Source: Cryptomeria japonica
Taxonomy: Eukaryota > Streptophyta > Pinopsida > Cupressales > Cupressaceae
Length of the DNA: 64,000 nt
Assembly (NCBI RefSeq): GCF_030272615.1
Contig: NC_081405.1
Coordinates: forward strand, 311,505,235-311,569,234
Direction: 5' to 3'
Shown here: positions 43,925-54,118 of the stretch, in pieces
Position numbering within the stretch: the stretch's first letter is position 1
Layout: each line of letters starts with the position of its first letter
The notes under the pieces: generated by a model
The model's input: the letters and a program-made list of their open reading frames with translations, nothing else
Database searches by the model: none
Told to the model about the DNA's origin: nothing
Program-made: the position numbers and the translations under genes

Positions 43925-45340
43925 TCATTCTTCCATTATTTCTTCCCACACATTTTTTCAAAATGATTTCTTAAACCGCAAATTTTACATGGATGCAAAT
44001 CCCAACACATGTCTTTAATGTTACCTTCTCTGTTACAATGAGAACACTAGATTTCTTTCTTTCCTTGGACTGATTTGTTTAAATATACATCATATTGAAC
44101 ATCTTTTTTACCTTTTCTATATCCAAGCCCTTCATATTTTGGCCTCTCCATTGACTGAATGGGCTCTTCGATTCCTTGTCCATACTTTCCCAATCCTTTA
44201 CCTTCATAACCCATTTTCTTCATAATTTTCAAACCAATATTCTTTTCAAACCATCCTTTGTTATGAATATCACAATTTTTTTATCTTCAAACATACTTAT
44301 CCTCTGTACTAAGAGAAAAATCACACGCAAATTTCTTTGACTTCAAACATTCATTTTCTTCATTTAATTTTGACATTTCTTTCTTGTATAAACTATCCTC
44401 TTCTCCTAATTTCTTCATCTTCTCTTTTAAATCATCAAACAACTTTAATTTTTCTTCCAACTCTTTATTTTCCTCTTTTACTTTGTTCAATTCCTTTTGA
44501 ATCTCATAATTCTCATCCAAGAGTTTACACTTTTCAGTTTGCCTCTCTTTTATGATTGCTATCATTTTCTTTTTTCACCTTCTTTCATATCTTCCCATTA
44601 ACAAAAGATTTTGGCTTCTATAATTTGAACAGTACCATGTATCTTCACTGATTTACGATTTCCTCTATCACTATATCAACCAATCCTTCAACTGCAATTT
44701 CTTACACAATACCCTCTTTTCTTTAACATAACAAAATATAACTTTTAACAATAACAATTTTCAAATACCATAACTCTTTCTACTTTGCATTCATCAAAAC
44801 TATTACCAAACTTTCTCCAAATCTATGGATTGCCAAACACTTCTATAGATTAAGACAAACTCATAGCTGGACAGAGTCACCTTCTTTTCAAATTTTAGAG
44901 CCTCAACCTTCACATGCATGGTGTCTCTTTGACAACGACTTAGCAATCTTTCATCACTTTCAACCCACGATTTCATTTGGGTTTTTCTTCTTCATTTCTT
45001 CCAAAGGTTCTTTCTTCTTAGTTGCGGCTTAGCTTTCCCATTAACTGCACTTTCTTTCTCATTTAAAATCTTCATAACCTTCCTTTTAGCTGCTATCTTA
45101 ACTCTTTTTTTGACTGGCTGCAAATTCTTCTCGTTAGCAATCTTTGAAATTGCTTCTCTCTTTTTTCTGGGACCTCTTGAAAATGAGAGGTTATACCTGC
45201 CAACTTCTCTAACACATGGACTGATGTAATTTTAGCTTTCATTCACAGGTCTAGAGTAGCTTCAATTATTTGCTCCTGGTAATATTTCCCTGCACTTTTC
45301 ACTTGGCGGCAACTTCTTCATGGGTGACTTCAACATCCTC
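43925..45340 (-). pseudogene. Gag-like protein: basic N-terminus, coiled coil, G-patch, two zinc knuckles
   Basis: Reading leftward, a Lys/Arg-rich N-terminal region (about 45,340-44,900) is followed by a Glu/Lys/Leu coiled coil at 44,565-44,287. In the same frame, after two stops, comes a G-patch at about 44,245-44,110 (MKKMGYEGKGLGKYGQGI, RPKYEGLGY). After one TAG there are two knuckles at about 44,046-43,948: CSHCNREGNIKDMC (His replaced by Asn) and CKICGLRNHFEKMC (intact). G-patches bind RNA and partner helicases in host proteins and occur in some retroviral proteases. Here the zinc knuckles and the primer site upstream make a retroelement protein more likely than a host splicing factor. 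Confidence 0.6.
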
Positions 45341-45473
45341 TTCAACCCTCAAAATTTGGCATTTCCTTTAGTGATTTTCATTTGCTTCTATGTTGTCTCC
45401 ACAAGATCTGTATTAATCCTCTATGGCAGCGCTCTGACAATGGCTCACTCTATTCCCAGTGAGCATGACCATA

Positions 45474-45486
45474 TGGCTCTGATACC
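45474..45486 (-). promoter_or_regulatory. Primer-binding site for initiator Met tRNA (minus strand)
   Basis: The plus strand reads TGGCTCTGATACC, the reverse complement of GGTATCAGAGCCA. The usual leading T is replaced. It follows an LTR-like end CCTAATA. Confidence 0.8.
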
Positions 45487-45579
45487 TCTATTAGGAATAA
45501 GGGAACTGATAAAAACAAAGACATATAAACGGAGACAGAAATTTATATTCATAAATTATATTAAACATCATAAAAACAT

Positions 45580-45963
45580 ACATTGGTACTCTACCCAGTT
45601 TCTATGAAAACCCTCTTTACCTGCTCCTATGTAGGGACACAGAATTCTTTGTTAGGTTTGTGCCAGACGAAAGGTTGACACTGACCCTGCATGATTTTAT
45701 TCAGCAGGCCAAAATTCATTATTACAGGGAGATTTTTGCAAAGTTTGCCACTGGAAAAACTATAAGACTTGAATTAGGGAGTTGTCATACAGTGGACGAT
45801 GGCAAGGAGAAAATTGAAGATATGGAGCACACCCTTCGTGTCGCTCATAATTTGATGTTTCTAGGAAGGATTTGCACAATGAAAATGATAAACTAGTTGA
45901 TTACAGCATCGAAGGCGGGTCTATTCTTGAACTTTCACTTAATATTATTTTTGTAAAGATTTA
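45580..45963 (+). pseudogene. Ubiquitin-like pseudogene unit B (plus strand)
   Basis: Two ubiquitin-like repeats in tandem. The first is partial (FFVRFVPDERLTLTL.DFIQQAKI) and the second starts IFAKFATGKTIRLELGS and continues to EKIEDME. A shift near 45,890 leads to LVDYSIEGGSILELSL, the equivalent of ubiquitin's LADYNIQKESTLHLVL. It ends in IIFVKI and a stop, with no Arg-Gly-Gly tail. It lies tail to tail with unit C, about 90% alike by eye in the shared parts. Confidence 0.75.
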
Positions 45964-46046
45964 AGCGGCCAGCTTTGTGTTGTGTTCTATCAGTGGAGAG
46001 CTCAGATACCTTCCACTCGCAGAAAAGACAGCGGGCCGTTTATTTC

Positions 46047-46385
46047 CTTCATAAAGATGATGCTAAGTGAAAGCTCAAGAGTAGACCTGCCCATAATGTG
46101 GTGATCAGCCAGTTTACCACACTCAATATGCAACTGCTTGCTACAAAACATAAATTTTTGAAGAACACGAGGGATGCCTTCCATATCTTCGATTTTCTTA
46201 ATCACATTCTTCACACTATCACAACTGCCTAACTCAAGTGTAATGATTTATCCGGTGGCAAAATTTCCAAAAATCTCCTCATAATATTGAATTTTGTCCT
46301 GCTGAATAAAATTATGCAGGCTCAGCATTAACCTTTCGTCTGGCAGGAACCTCACAATGATTTGTGTGTCCATTGACAGTTGCAT
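46047..46385 (-). pseudogene. Ubiquitin-like pseudogene unit C (minus strand)
   Basis: The start codon at 46,385 follows an acceptor-like ATTACATTTCAG. A partial first repeat (QIIVRFLPDERLMLSL.NFIQQDKI) runs into a second, nearly complete one: IFGNFATG, then after a TAA ITLELGSCDSVKNVIKKIED, MEGIP, QKFMF.SKQL, KLADHHIMGRSTLELSL. The residues that shape the ubiquitin fold are kept, but Gly-Gly and several Lys are lost. The first repeat has an internal deletion. A non-conjugating ubiquitin-like protein before the stop arose is possible; now it is best read as a pseudogene. Confidence 0.8.
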
Positions 46386-46399
46386 TTGCTGAAATGTAA

Positions 46400-46810
46400 T
46401 CTGTGGAATAATTAAAGTGAAAATTATAATACGGGTCAAATAAATCACACATAAAAATGATGATTAATAAATAATAACAATATATAATTTTTTTTTCTAA
46501 CAAATACATTTTAATTAAATCATTGGAACTTTATAAGGATTTAGTGTTTGTCGTCTTCAAAAATTTTAGAGTTCTGATATTCAAGGAGTATCCCAGTAAA
46601 ACTGTGAATTGCAGAGTCGTCTTTACAAATTAAAAGAAAGAAGAAAATGACAAAAAATTTAATTAAAGATTTCATGATTTAGAGTCAAGCAAGAGAATCC
46701 AATATGAAGGTACAATTGACTTTAAGATTTGTCCAAAGTAATTTAGGGATTTTTTAAGTTTACCTTGTAACAAACTTGTTTAGGAAATAAAATATTAGTT
46801 CTATGATTCT
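46400..46810 (-). other. Probable leader intron of ubiquitin-like unit C
   Basis: AT-rich DNA upstream of unit C that matches 47,655-48,030 over several hundred bases (TTCATGATTTAGAG.CAAGCAAGAGAAT, CTTGTTTAGGAAATAAAAT). Because the match covers non-coding DNA next to each unit, whole exon-intron units were duplicated. Confidence 0.55.
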
Positions 46811-47229
46811 TAATGATATTTACAAATAATATTTGTACCTTTTAGCAATCAAACATGTTTTATTAATTACATTCACAAAATCTTCTTTATATTTAAAAGG
46901 TCAAATGTGGAGAATATTTTCTTTTTAAGTATAAATATTTATATTTAATTAACTATTAAAGAATGTAGAAATATTTTTAAAATGTAGCAGCTATATCTAA
47001 ACCTTAAAAGGATAAATATCTAAAAAGACTTTCCAAAGAACCACAATTTAAAGGAAAACTTTCAAATTTTTGAAGATGACATGTATTAAATGTCTAAAAA
47101 GTTCAAATATATTGTTATCTTATAAATATAAAAAATAACCTTTATTCTTTAGAAAAACTTCAACATATTGTTATTGTTTCCTAATTTTCACTTATGTGTG
47201 TACATTAAGATATGTGTATCATTTTTAAG

Positions 47230-47253
47230 AATTTTATATATATATATATATAA
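47230..47253. repeat. Short (TA)n microsatellite
   Basis: About ten TA units in otherwise AT-rich DNA. Confidence 0.9.
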
Positions 47254-47459
47254 AAGAAATAAATCTAGATTAGACTAACTAAAATGGGGGAGACTAAAAA
47301 AAACCAAAGAGAAACATGCAAAAGGATGGGAGCAAATCTCAACCATTCTCATCCATTGTCTAGAAAATAATTTCAAGCCCTCAAAAATGGGAGGAACCAT
47401 AATTGATATTTATTGAAAAGAATCAATTTGTAGTCTGATTTAGCCTTTATATAATAACT

Positions 47460-47645
47460 AGGGAAATTAGTGACTCCATCTACAAATTGATTCTTTTCAA
47501 TTAATATTAATCTTCATTTGTCTAATAGAATTCCTTCAATTGTATAGTTTATCCTTTACATGGTTAATTATATGACTTATATTTCAACTATAGACATGGA
47601 ATACCATGATATCTCTTTTCTAAGATCTGCAGTTTTTGAAATATA
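47460..47645 (-). pseudogene. Ubiquitin-like pseudogene unit D (most decayed)
   Basis: On the minus strand, after TTATATTTCA, the sequence CTGCAGATCTTAGAAAAG corresponds to the ATG start of unit A with ATG changed to CTG (leucine in place of Met, then QI). Downstream, nucleotides from GTAAAGGATAAACTATAC to AAGAATCAATTTGTAGATGG align with unit A. Numerous stops are present. Confidence 0.6.
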
Positions 47646-47654
47646 ACTTGTACA

Positions 47655-48030
47655 ATAATTGAAATAAAAACTATAATGTAGGTCTAGCAAATCAAATAGA
47701 AATGAAGATTAATAAACAATGATAAATTTAAAAATAAAATTGAAAATAAAATTTGGTTAGATCATTTGAACTTTAGAAAGATTTAATACTTCTCATCTTC
47801 AAAACTTCTCTAATTATCATATTCATGGATTATAAGATAGAAAGTATGAATTTAGGATCTTGTATAAAAATTAGAAGAAAGAAAAAAAGAAATATTTCAT
47901 GATTTAGAGCTAAGCAAGAGAATGCAATAGGGGGCCTAACGTTGAGATTTATCATTAGCAATTTCTAGTTTTTCAAGTTTATCTTGAAAAAAACTTGCTT
48001 AGGAAATAAAAATAAAATAAAATATAATTA
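47655..48030 (-). other. Probable leader intron of ubiquitin-like unit D
   Basis: Matches 46,400-46,810 at the nucleotide level. It lies between the candidate first exon at 49,213-49,310 and unit D. Confidence 0.5.
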
Positions 48031-48116
48031 ATTAATCACAAAGAAAATTATTGATATTTAAACTATTACTATTATATAGTCTTCAAAAGGTAAATTGGGA
48101 TATAGGGCCTCAATCT

Positions 48117-48336
48117 TTTGTATAACAGGCAACAAAGTAGAAATGAAGGATCTCACAAGTATTGAGACTACCAAAATTAAAAAAACAAGCCAAATGCTTT
48201 TCTAAAAGAGAGGGTTGTCTAAACCTTTTATATAACAACCAACAAAGTAGAAAGGAGGGATCTCATAAATAGTGAGATGATGAAAATTAAAAAAAGATAC
48301 CAAATACTTTTTTGAAAGAGAGGGCTTGACTAAACC
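48117..48336 (+). repeat. 110-bp tandem duplication
   Basis: Two head-to-tail copies of a segment running from TTTTRTATAACA and CAACAAAGTAGAAA to GAAAGAGAGGG and CTAAACC, period 110 bases, roughly 85% alike by eye. Confidence 0.8.
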
Positions 48337-49206
48337 AATAAACCAGTTGGAATAGGAGTAAGGCCTCAAAATAGAGATTCTTTTTTAGATCTAGAACTTC
48401 AGAAAGGAACCATCTTCAAAAAAGAAGCCATTGACCTTGGAATAAAGTAGCTAAGATGATATTTCTAGGTATGACAAATAGGTGTCCATTGCACTAATCT
48501 AATCATGACTAGATTTCGACCTCATCCATATTTTTTATGAAAACTTTTGACTGTGTAAGATCTGATCCTTAACTAGTTTATTGAAAACTATTCTTAACAA
48601 ATTCATTATTAAACTCTATTTATAATAAAATGACATTATCACAGCCAAATCACAATTTAATCAAATGTTTCTTATTATGGGAGCTATCATAAAATCTACT
48701 CTGAATGAATGTTTGAGGTGCTTTTCAAAACCCCTATTGTTGTTATTCTAAAGTTTCTGGAGCCTTTTCAAAACCCAATCATCAGGGAGTTGTCTCTTAT
48801 TTTCTAGGTCTTATGATTATAGGAGCAATGTCAAAACCCATGGTCTAGGTTAAGGAGGCCTTGTAAAACCTTGTGTCCATGTATCTCAGAGGTTGCCTAT
48901 TTGATAGCTTTGGCCTTTTGGGAATTTCAGCCAAAATTCTGATGCTTGCTTTCTAATGTTGATTGATTGCTCTTGATCTGAATTTTATCTAATTGCAATG
49001 TTATTTAGTGTTCTTTCTCTAGATTCAGAATCCCTACAAAATCCTTCTATAAAGAATTTTAGATCCTCAAAACCTATTTTCTCTAATAAAAAATATAATC
49101 ATAAAACCCTATCTATATAACATTTAAAAACATCTATTATGAATATAAATTCAAACCACTACAACCCAAGCCGTAGTGCTTTTAATCTCTTTTAAAGGAA
49201 AACTAG
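48337..49206. other. Non-coding DNA, possible intron of the ubiquitin-like locus
   Basis: No ORF of note. Several short recurrences of CTTTTCAAAACCC near 48,723, 48,762 and 48,830. If the donor at 49,212 is real, this is intron. Confidence 0.3.
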
Positions 49207-49212
49207 ACTCAC
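49207..49212 (-). promoter_or_regulatory. Candidate 5' splice site AAG|GTGAGT
   Basis: On the minus strand TTAGAAGGTGAGTC matches the plant donor consensus perfectly. With the TATA box 120 bases upstream it would define a short non-coding first exon (about 49,310-49,213), as in polyubiquitin genes. Confidence 0.4.
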
Positions 49213-49335
49213 CTTCTAAAGGCCACAATATGATCTATGAATGTCCAAAATGCGTCTACCAGACTCCTCAATAAAGAATCGGTAAACAGGTGGCACAGAA
49301 CTTCAAACGACAAAACTAATGGATTAGGGGGGCTC

Positions 49336-49343
49336 TATATATA
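49336..49343 (-). promoter_or_regulatory. Candidate TATA box for the ubiquitin-like locus
   Basis: GCTATATATAGAGCC, in a locally GC-richer stretch. The motif is nearly palindromic, so the strand is inferred from the donor site and the units to the left. Confidence 0.35.
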
Positions 49344-49496
49344 GCGCCTTCTTAGTAGCTTTTAGGGAAAGTTTCGTTGGTGAGCTTCGGGACCACTTTG
49401 TCATTAAACGACGACGAAAACATCTGAATGGTTTTCAATACGGTTTTGCAAAGTTCCAATGCATTATCAAATTCCGAATTAGTTTTCTGTTGGGTC

Positions 49497-50610
49497 ATTT
49501 TGTTTTATTTTTTTCTGTTTTACTGATTTGTGATTTTATTTAAAAAAAAAAAAAAAATGTCAGAATTTTATATCTGGAAAATAGGTTCTTTTATCTGTAT
49601 AGTATTGAATATAAGTTATTTTCTTTTCTATTAGATTCCGAGGATTTGTGATTTCTACTAAAGATTTTAGAGAAAAATCATATCTTGAAAATGGGATCTC
49701 TCATTTGTTATAATATTGGTCATATTTTATATTCTTCTTTCTACTTATTCCACTGATTTGTGATTTCTGATAAAGATTTTGATAGAACACCATATCTTAC
49801 AAATAGATTCTCTCATGTGTAGAGCATTGGTCATATTTTATTTTCTTCTTTCTACTTGGTTCTACTCAGTTTTTATTTGGGGTAAAGATTTTGTGGGAAC
49901 AATATATCTTGAAAATTGGTTCATTTTATTTTTTCATTTTTTCTACTCATTTCCACTCATTTGTAATTTTCCCTACAGAATTTGACTAAATAATCTTGAA
50001 AATGGGTTCTCTCATCAATGAGCTTGCCATAGATCAAGTCTTACTGAGTGCAAATGAACTTGCCATGCCATAGATCAAAGTCTTACTGAGTGCAAGACTC
50101 CCACATCATTAGGGACAAGGCCAAGATCACATGGCAAAAACTACTTTGTGAATGCCCAGGTTGTTGGGCTGGTGAAAATTATATCTTGAAAATGGGTTTT
50201 CTCATTTGTATAGTATTGATCATATTTTGTTTTCTTCTTTATACTCATTCCATTGATTTGTGATTTCCACTATAGATTTTGATAGAACATTATATAAGGA
50301 GAATGGGATCTCTCATCTGTAGTGTATTGGTCATATGTTATTGTTTTCTTTTTTAGTTTGTTCAACTAATTTGTGATTTTTCTTAAAGATTTTGTGGGAA
50401 CATTGTATCTTGAAAATGGATTCTTTCATCTGTATAACATTGATCATATTTAATTTTATTCTTTCTACTTGAATTCACTGATTTGTTATTTTTTCTAAAG
50501 ATTCTGATAAAACACAATATCTTGAAATTTGATCCTATCATCTGTATAACATTAATAGTATTTTATTTTCCTCTTTCTATCATACCACTGGTTTATGTTT
50601 GATGAATATT
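49497..50610. repeat. Tandem array, period about 111 bp, nine to ten units
   Basis: The phrase ATCTTGAAAATGGGTTCTCTCAT or a variant recurs near 49,569, 49,681, 49,792, 49,903, 49,990, 50,184, 50,295, 50,406 and 50,515. Between occurrences lie CATATTTTATTTTCTTCTTTCTACT and CTGATTTGTGATTTC. Spacing is 110-112 bases except where one unit is shortened (87) and one carries an insert (194). Confidence 0.9.
50012..50180. repeat. Foreign insert within the tandem array, itself a two-copy repeat
   Basis: Replaces part of one unit. It contains CTTGCCATAGATCAAGTCTTACTGAGTGCAA twice with small differences, then a GC-richer segment (CACATCATTAGGGACAAGGCC). Origin unknown. Confidence 0.6.
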
Positions 50611-50979
50611 GTTAAATGCAAACCTTGAAACTTGCCAGGTAAAAAATCTAGTTCTATTGAATATTGAATCTTAATTTGTCGAGGCAGATTTGTTTGGTTT
50701 CTTCTTGGGTTTCTCTCAAAAATGTTTTTGATTCGTATTTTCTGACTGGACTTCTGTATGGAATATGTTAAGAGCAATTTTACTGAATTAGTGACGATTT
50801 TGTCATTTTTTACCTTATTTCTTCTTTCCTTGTGTCAAAATCTTACTATTTCTAAAGTTTTGGGGGTTCAGACACTCTTAGCTTGTGTGCTAGATGTAAA
50901 TTCTTTCCCCCATAGTTTTTGATAAAGATAAATGGGTTTTACATGGACATGAAACCAAAAGTTTTACAAAATTCGGCCA

Positions 50980-52606
50980 TTAGCCAAATAGACAGAAACC
51001 AACAGCAAAACAAGGGGAGCACCCCAGAACAGACTCGAAACCAAAAGAGACACAGATAAAAAAATAAAAGCACTCAAATAAGAGAGTGCACCAGCTCCTT
51101 GTTCTTTGGATGATATTCTTGTTGATTTCCTCCAGTTCTTCCATAATGAATCTGAAGGTGCCCTTATTGCTACTCTTGCTTTTGTTCGTGGAACTAGGGC
51201 CCGTGGTTTTGTTGCCTCCAACAGCAATGTCTTCACCTCCAAGATATTTCTTAGGATCACTGTGGATGGATATGTACTCTGCAACCATGACATTGATCTT
51301 TTCGAGCCCCTCCTTACTATTTTTCATGGCCTCCTTGCTTATGTCGACTAGGTTCTTGAGGTTTTTCTTTGTCTCAGCCATAGACTGTTCCACCTTTTCA
51401 ATTCTTTGTTCATGGTTTCATTTCATAACCTTGACATCTTGGGAGATCTTCTGGGTCATAATCACGAGCTTCTCAAACTTGCTAAGCTCTAGCGAAGTTG
51501 TGAAGATATCTATTATCTCCTTAACCCCCACTTTGAGGGTATCACTTTCTCTCTCCACCCACTTCTAGTAGCTCTTCTGGCTTCTAGTCGCTTCCATCAC
51601 CAGGGTCATCAGAGAACCATTCCTCTATAACCCACTGTCCACTTATTTAGGCATGGTCCCCTTCTTTTCCTTCACGACGTTAATAAGAATGTCGAGTTTA
51701 AATTTTTTGTCCGAAGTCTTCGGAGCATAGTCCTTAGCCGCAAGTTTCTTCTTTTTAGAAAGAGGCTCAGCCTTAGAAACCAGCTTGCTGGTAGAATTAT
51801 ATTTGGTGGCCACCCGTCTGGGGGGATTCTTACTACTAAATGTACCAAGGGTGACCATCATCTCACCTTCTTCCACTAGCTTATAATCAGGGTCATGAAA
51901 AGGAATGGCACCCCCACTATCCTCCAAATCTATTTTCAAGTCAGAGACTTCTTAAATATTAGTATGTTGGCCTTTCTCGGATAGAGAGGGCACAACTTCA
52001 AGGGTCTTAGTGTACTCCATGATGAGCACAATGAGATCTTCATGGAGAATCGGATTATTTGGATTATCCATATGTTTTTCAAGACTATTCTCTAAAGAGG
52101 AGGCCTGATAGAAAGGAATAGAAATGATTTTACCATGCCTAAAATGGTTCAAAATGGTAAAATGGTAGGAAAAGATACTGACATATTTGCCATCAAGCGT
52201 AATAAACCTCATGATGAACTCGGCCATGTCCGCCCAGGGAACCATAAGATCTTTCCTATTGTAGCCACCATCAACCATTTTGTTAACTCTTGAGCACTCC
52301 TTATCTTTGTCAAAAAAAATTGCCAAGTCTTCCTCTCTTGTTTTCCTATATCTATAGAACCTTCTGCCATTCATCTCCAAATTAGTAACCGTCATCACCA
52401 AGGTTTCATCCAGCTGGTAATAAGAACCATAAGCCCTTAGGACCCCTTTCTTCTACCCATTGACAAAGGTTTCCGTGAGCAGAGGAGAAGGGCCATGTAG
52501 TCTTTCCAAGAAGGGACAATTCCCCCATCAACGATTTCCTACCACATCTTCTTGTTTTTCTTCCATTTCTTAAAAGTAGGTGGTTCTTGCCTGTTCTTGT
52601 CCCCAC
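50980..52606 (-). pseudogene. LINE third ORF (ORF3), fuller copy; unknown function
   Basis: Starts at ATG 52,606 (MGGDKNRQEP), 230 bases after the RNase H stop. The central conserved block at about 52,210-52,090 has FITLDGKYVS, FSYHF..LNHF and IPFYQASSLE. LIVLIMEYTKTLEV (about 52,030) follows, then an acidic, Lys-rich linker (51,940-51,640). The coiled-coil tail (51,430-51,200: HEQRIEKVEQSMAETKKNL, SKEAM..S.EGLEKI) ends in a Ser/Lys/Thr-rich basic stretch. Several stops and shifts. It aligns along its whole length with 25,942-26,744 plus 34,770-35,590. No known fold is recognised; a nucleic-acid-binding or coat-like helper is speculative. Confidence 0.65.
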
Positions 52607-52838
52607 CCATAATGTTCCAGGTCACCAAACAGCAGGAAATGGGCTACACCAGAGAAGTATTTGAATAGTAGCAGGAAATGGGACACGCCAGAAAATTATC
52701 CGAACAGTAGAAGGAAATGGGTCACACAACTAGACAAAAAATGCAGGCACAAGGGAAGTTTCTAGATCTTCGGATAGGGGAAACAAAAAGTAGCCATTTC
52801 CCCAACATCTCAGTCAGATCATGATTAAAATTTATTGA

Positions 52839-53335
52839 CTACCGCAAGTGGGTGGAATCATCACAAGCCAGATAGCACAAGTTTTTTGGGAAAGAGTCTC
52901 TACTGCTCCACCATTTAGCTGCCACATAGCCCATCGTCATATTGGCCAGTAGATCTATTGCTTTATTACCTTCCTGAAAGATGTGCAAAATTTTGAATTC
53001 ATCCAACTCATTTATTATATCCTGATGATCCTTGATCAGATTAGCAATCGTCCAACTAGGATTTGTGCACCCATTTAGACAATTGACAATGTTTAGTGAG
53101 TTAGACTCCAACCAAACCTTTCTAAAACCTTCTCTTTTAGCCATGTGTAACCCAATGTGGGCAGCGTTGGCCACCACAAAGTGGATGGACTAGGTGCCCA
53201 GAGGGAGCGCCAATGCAGAGACTAGCAGACCCATATGATTCCTAGCCACTTCCCCACATCTAGCCGGCCTAGGATTCCCTTTAGCCGCCCCATCCACAAT
53301 GATTTTATCCATCCCATAGGGGGGTTCTGTACTAC
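52839..53335 (-). pseudogene. LINE RNase H domain
   Basis: DKIIVDGAAKGNPRPARCGE at about 53,310-53,250 gives the first catalytic Asp. REGFRKVWLESNSLN (about 53,130-53,090) gives the second acidic residues with D replaced by N at the usual ECDS position. FQEGNKAIDLLAN (about 52,985) is the final block. One TAG near 53,190 splits it. Sister to 25,230-25,777. Confidence 0.8.
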
Positions 53336-53403
53336 TTTGTTTTGTGCATTGGAAAGGCAATATTCCAATCAATTTGCCACCGTTCGATAGTATCCCATTC
53401 CTC

Positions 53404-53880
53404 CTAGAGAGTAGGGAGGGGATGATCATTCTTTGTACTTGGGTAGGAGTGCAGAAAATTCTCCTTAGTAGAATTACAAATTCTAGTAGCCACAACAAGC
53501 ACAGAAGATTCTAAATCTCTACAAACTATTGTTTCTTTCTTTCCAAATACCCCAAGCAATATGAGGAAGAGACATATTCCAGAGAACTCCCAAAGCTTGA
53601 TTGTTAAAGGGGTGCTTCCATTCAAACCACAACCTTTGAACAAAATTAGGGAAGATCCAATTAGTGTTCCAGATATCAAGGAAGAAATTCTAGATATCCT
53701 TGACAAAAGAGCACTGAAGCAACAGATGACCAACATTTTCCTCTGCTTCTTTGCAAAGGAAGCATCTATTAGCAAGAGGAAGACCTCTTTTGCAAATATT
53801 TTCAATGGTAGAGATCTTACCCTGCATAAATAGATAGAAAAAATGTTAATTTCTGAAATTAAGAGCTTATTCCAGATACT
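53404..53880 (-). pseudogene. LINE zinc-binding (zf-RVT) domain
   Basis: Conserved order KISTIENICKRGLPLANRCF, C..C.EAEENVGHLLLQC and W..F..IW, seen across 53,820-53,600 with shifts. It corresponds to 24,715-24,900 of the other LINE. Confidence 0.7.
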
Positions 53881-54118
53881 TGCCTAGAAGGGGGGGGGGA
53901 AAGTTCTTAGAGATGAACTTGTAAGCATCAACAATCTTGAATTTCCTAGAAGAGGAGAAATTCTAGAGCACTTCATCCTCCACATGAGAGCAGGGGATGT
54001 GTATACAATTAAACCAAGGTTTCATAGGTATCAAAGCATGATCCACAAAATTGAGATCTAACCAGGCTCCATTGCTAATATAATCAACCACCCAAGAGCC
54101 AATTTTGTTGAGACATAA

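Larger units (their letters stand above)
43925..45578 (-). mobile_element. Minus-strand retroelement fragment encoding a coiled-coil, G-patch and zinc-knuckle protein
   Basis: A minus-strand primer site (45,474-45,486) follows about 90 bases of LTR-like DNA (45,490-45,578, ending CCTAATA). Downstream lies a long broken ORF to about 43,925. No pol motif was found before the sequence fades. The 5' LTR is cut on the right by ubiquitin-like DNA starting near 45,580. Confidence 0.55.

Noticed and set aside
44047-44232. Host G-patch splicing factor gene
   Set aside because: The frame is linked to zinc knuckles and a coiled coil, and a retroelement primer site lies upstream; no introns or other host domains were found.
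49497-50610. CRISPR-like array
   Set aside because: Whole units repeat without unique spacers, and the genome is eukaryotic; it is a plain tandem repeat.
51086-51568. Plus-strand 160-codon hydrophobic ORF
   Set aside because: Antisense of the Lys/Glu-rich coiled-coil tail of LINE ORF3, which explains its Leu/Ser/Phe bias.
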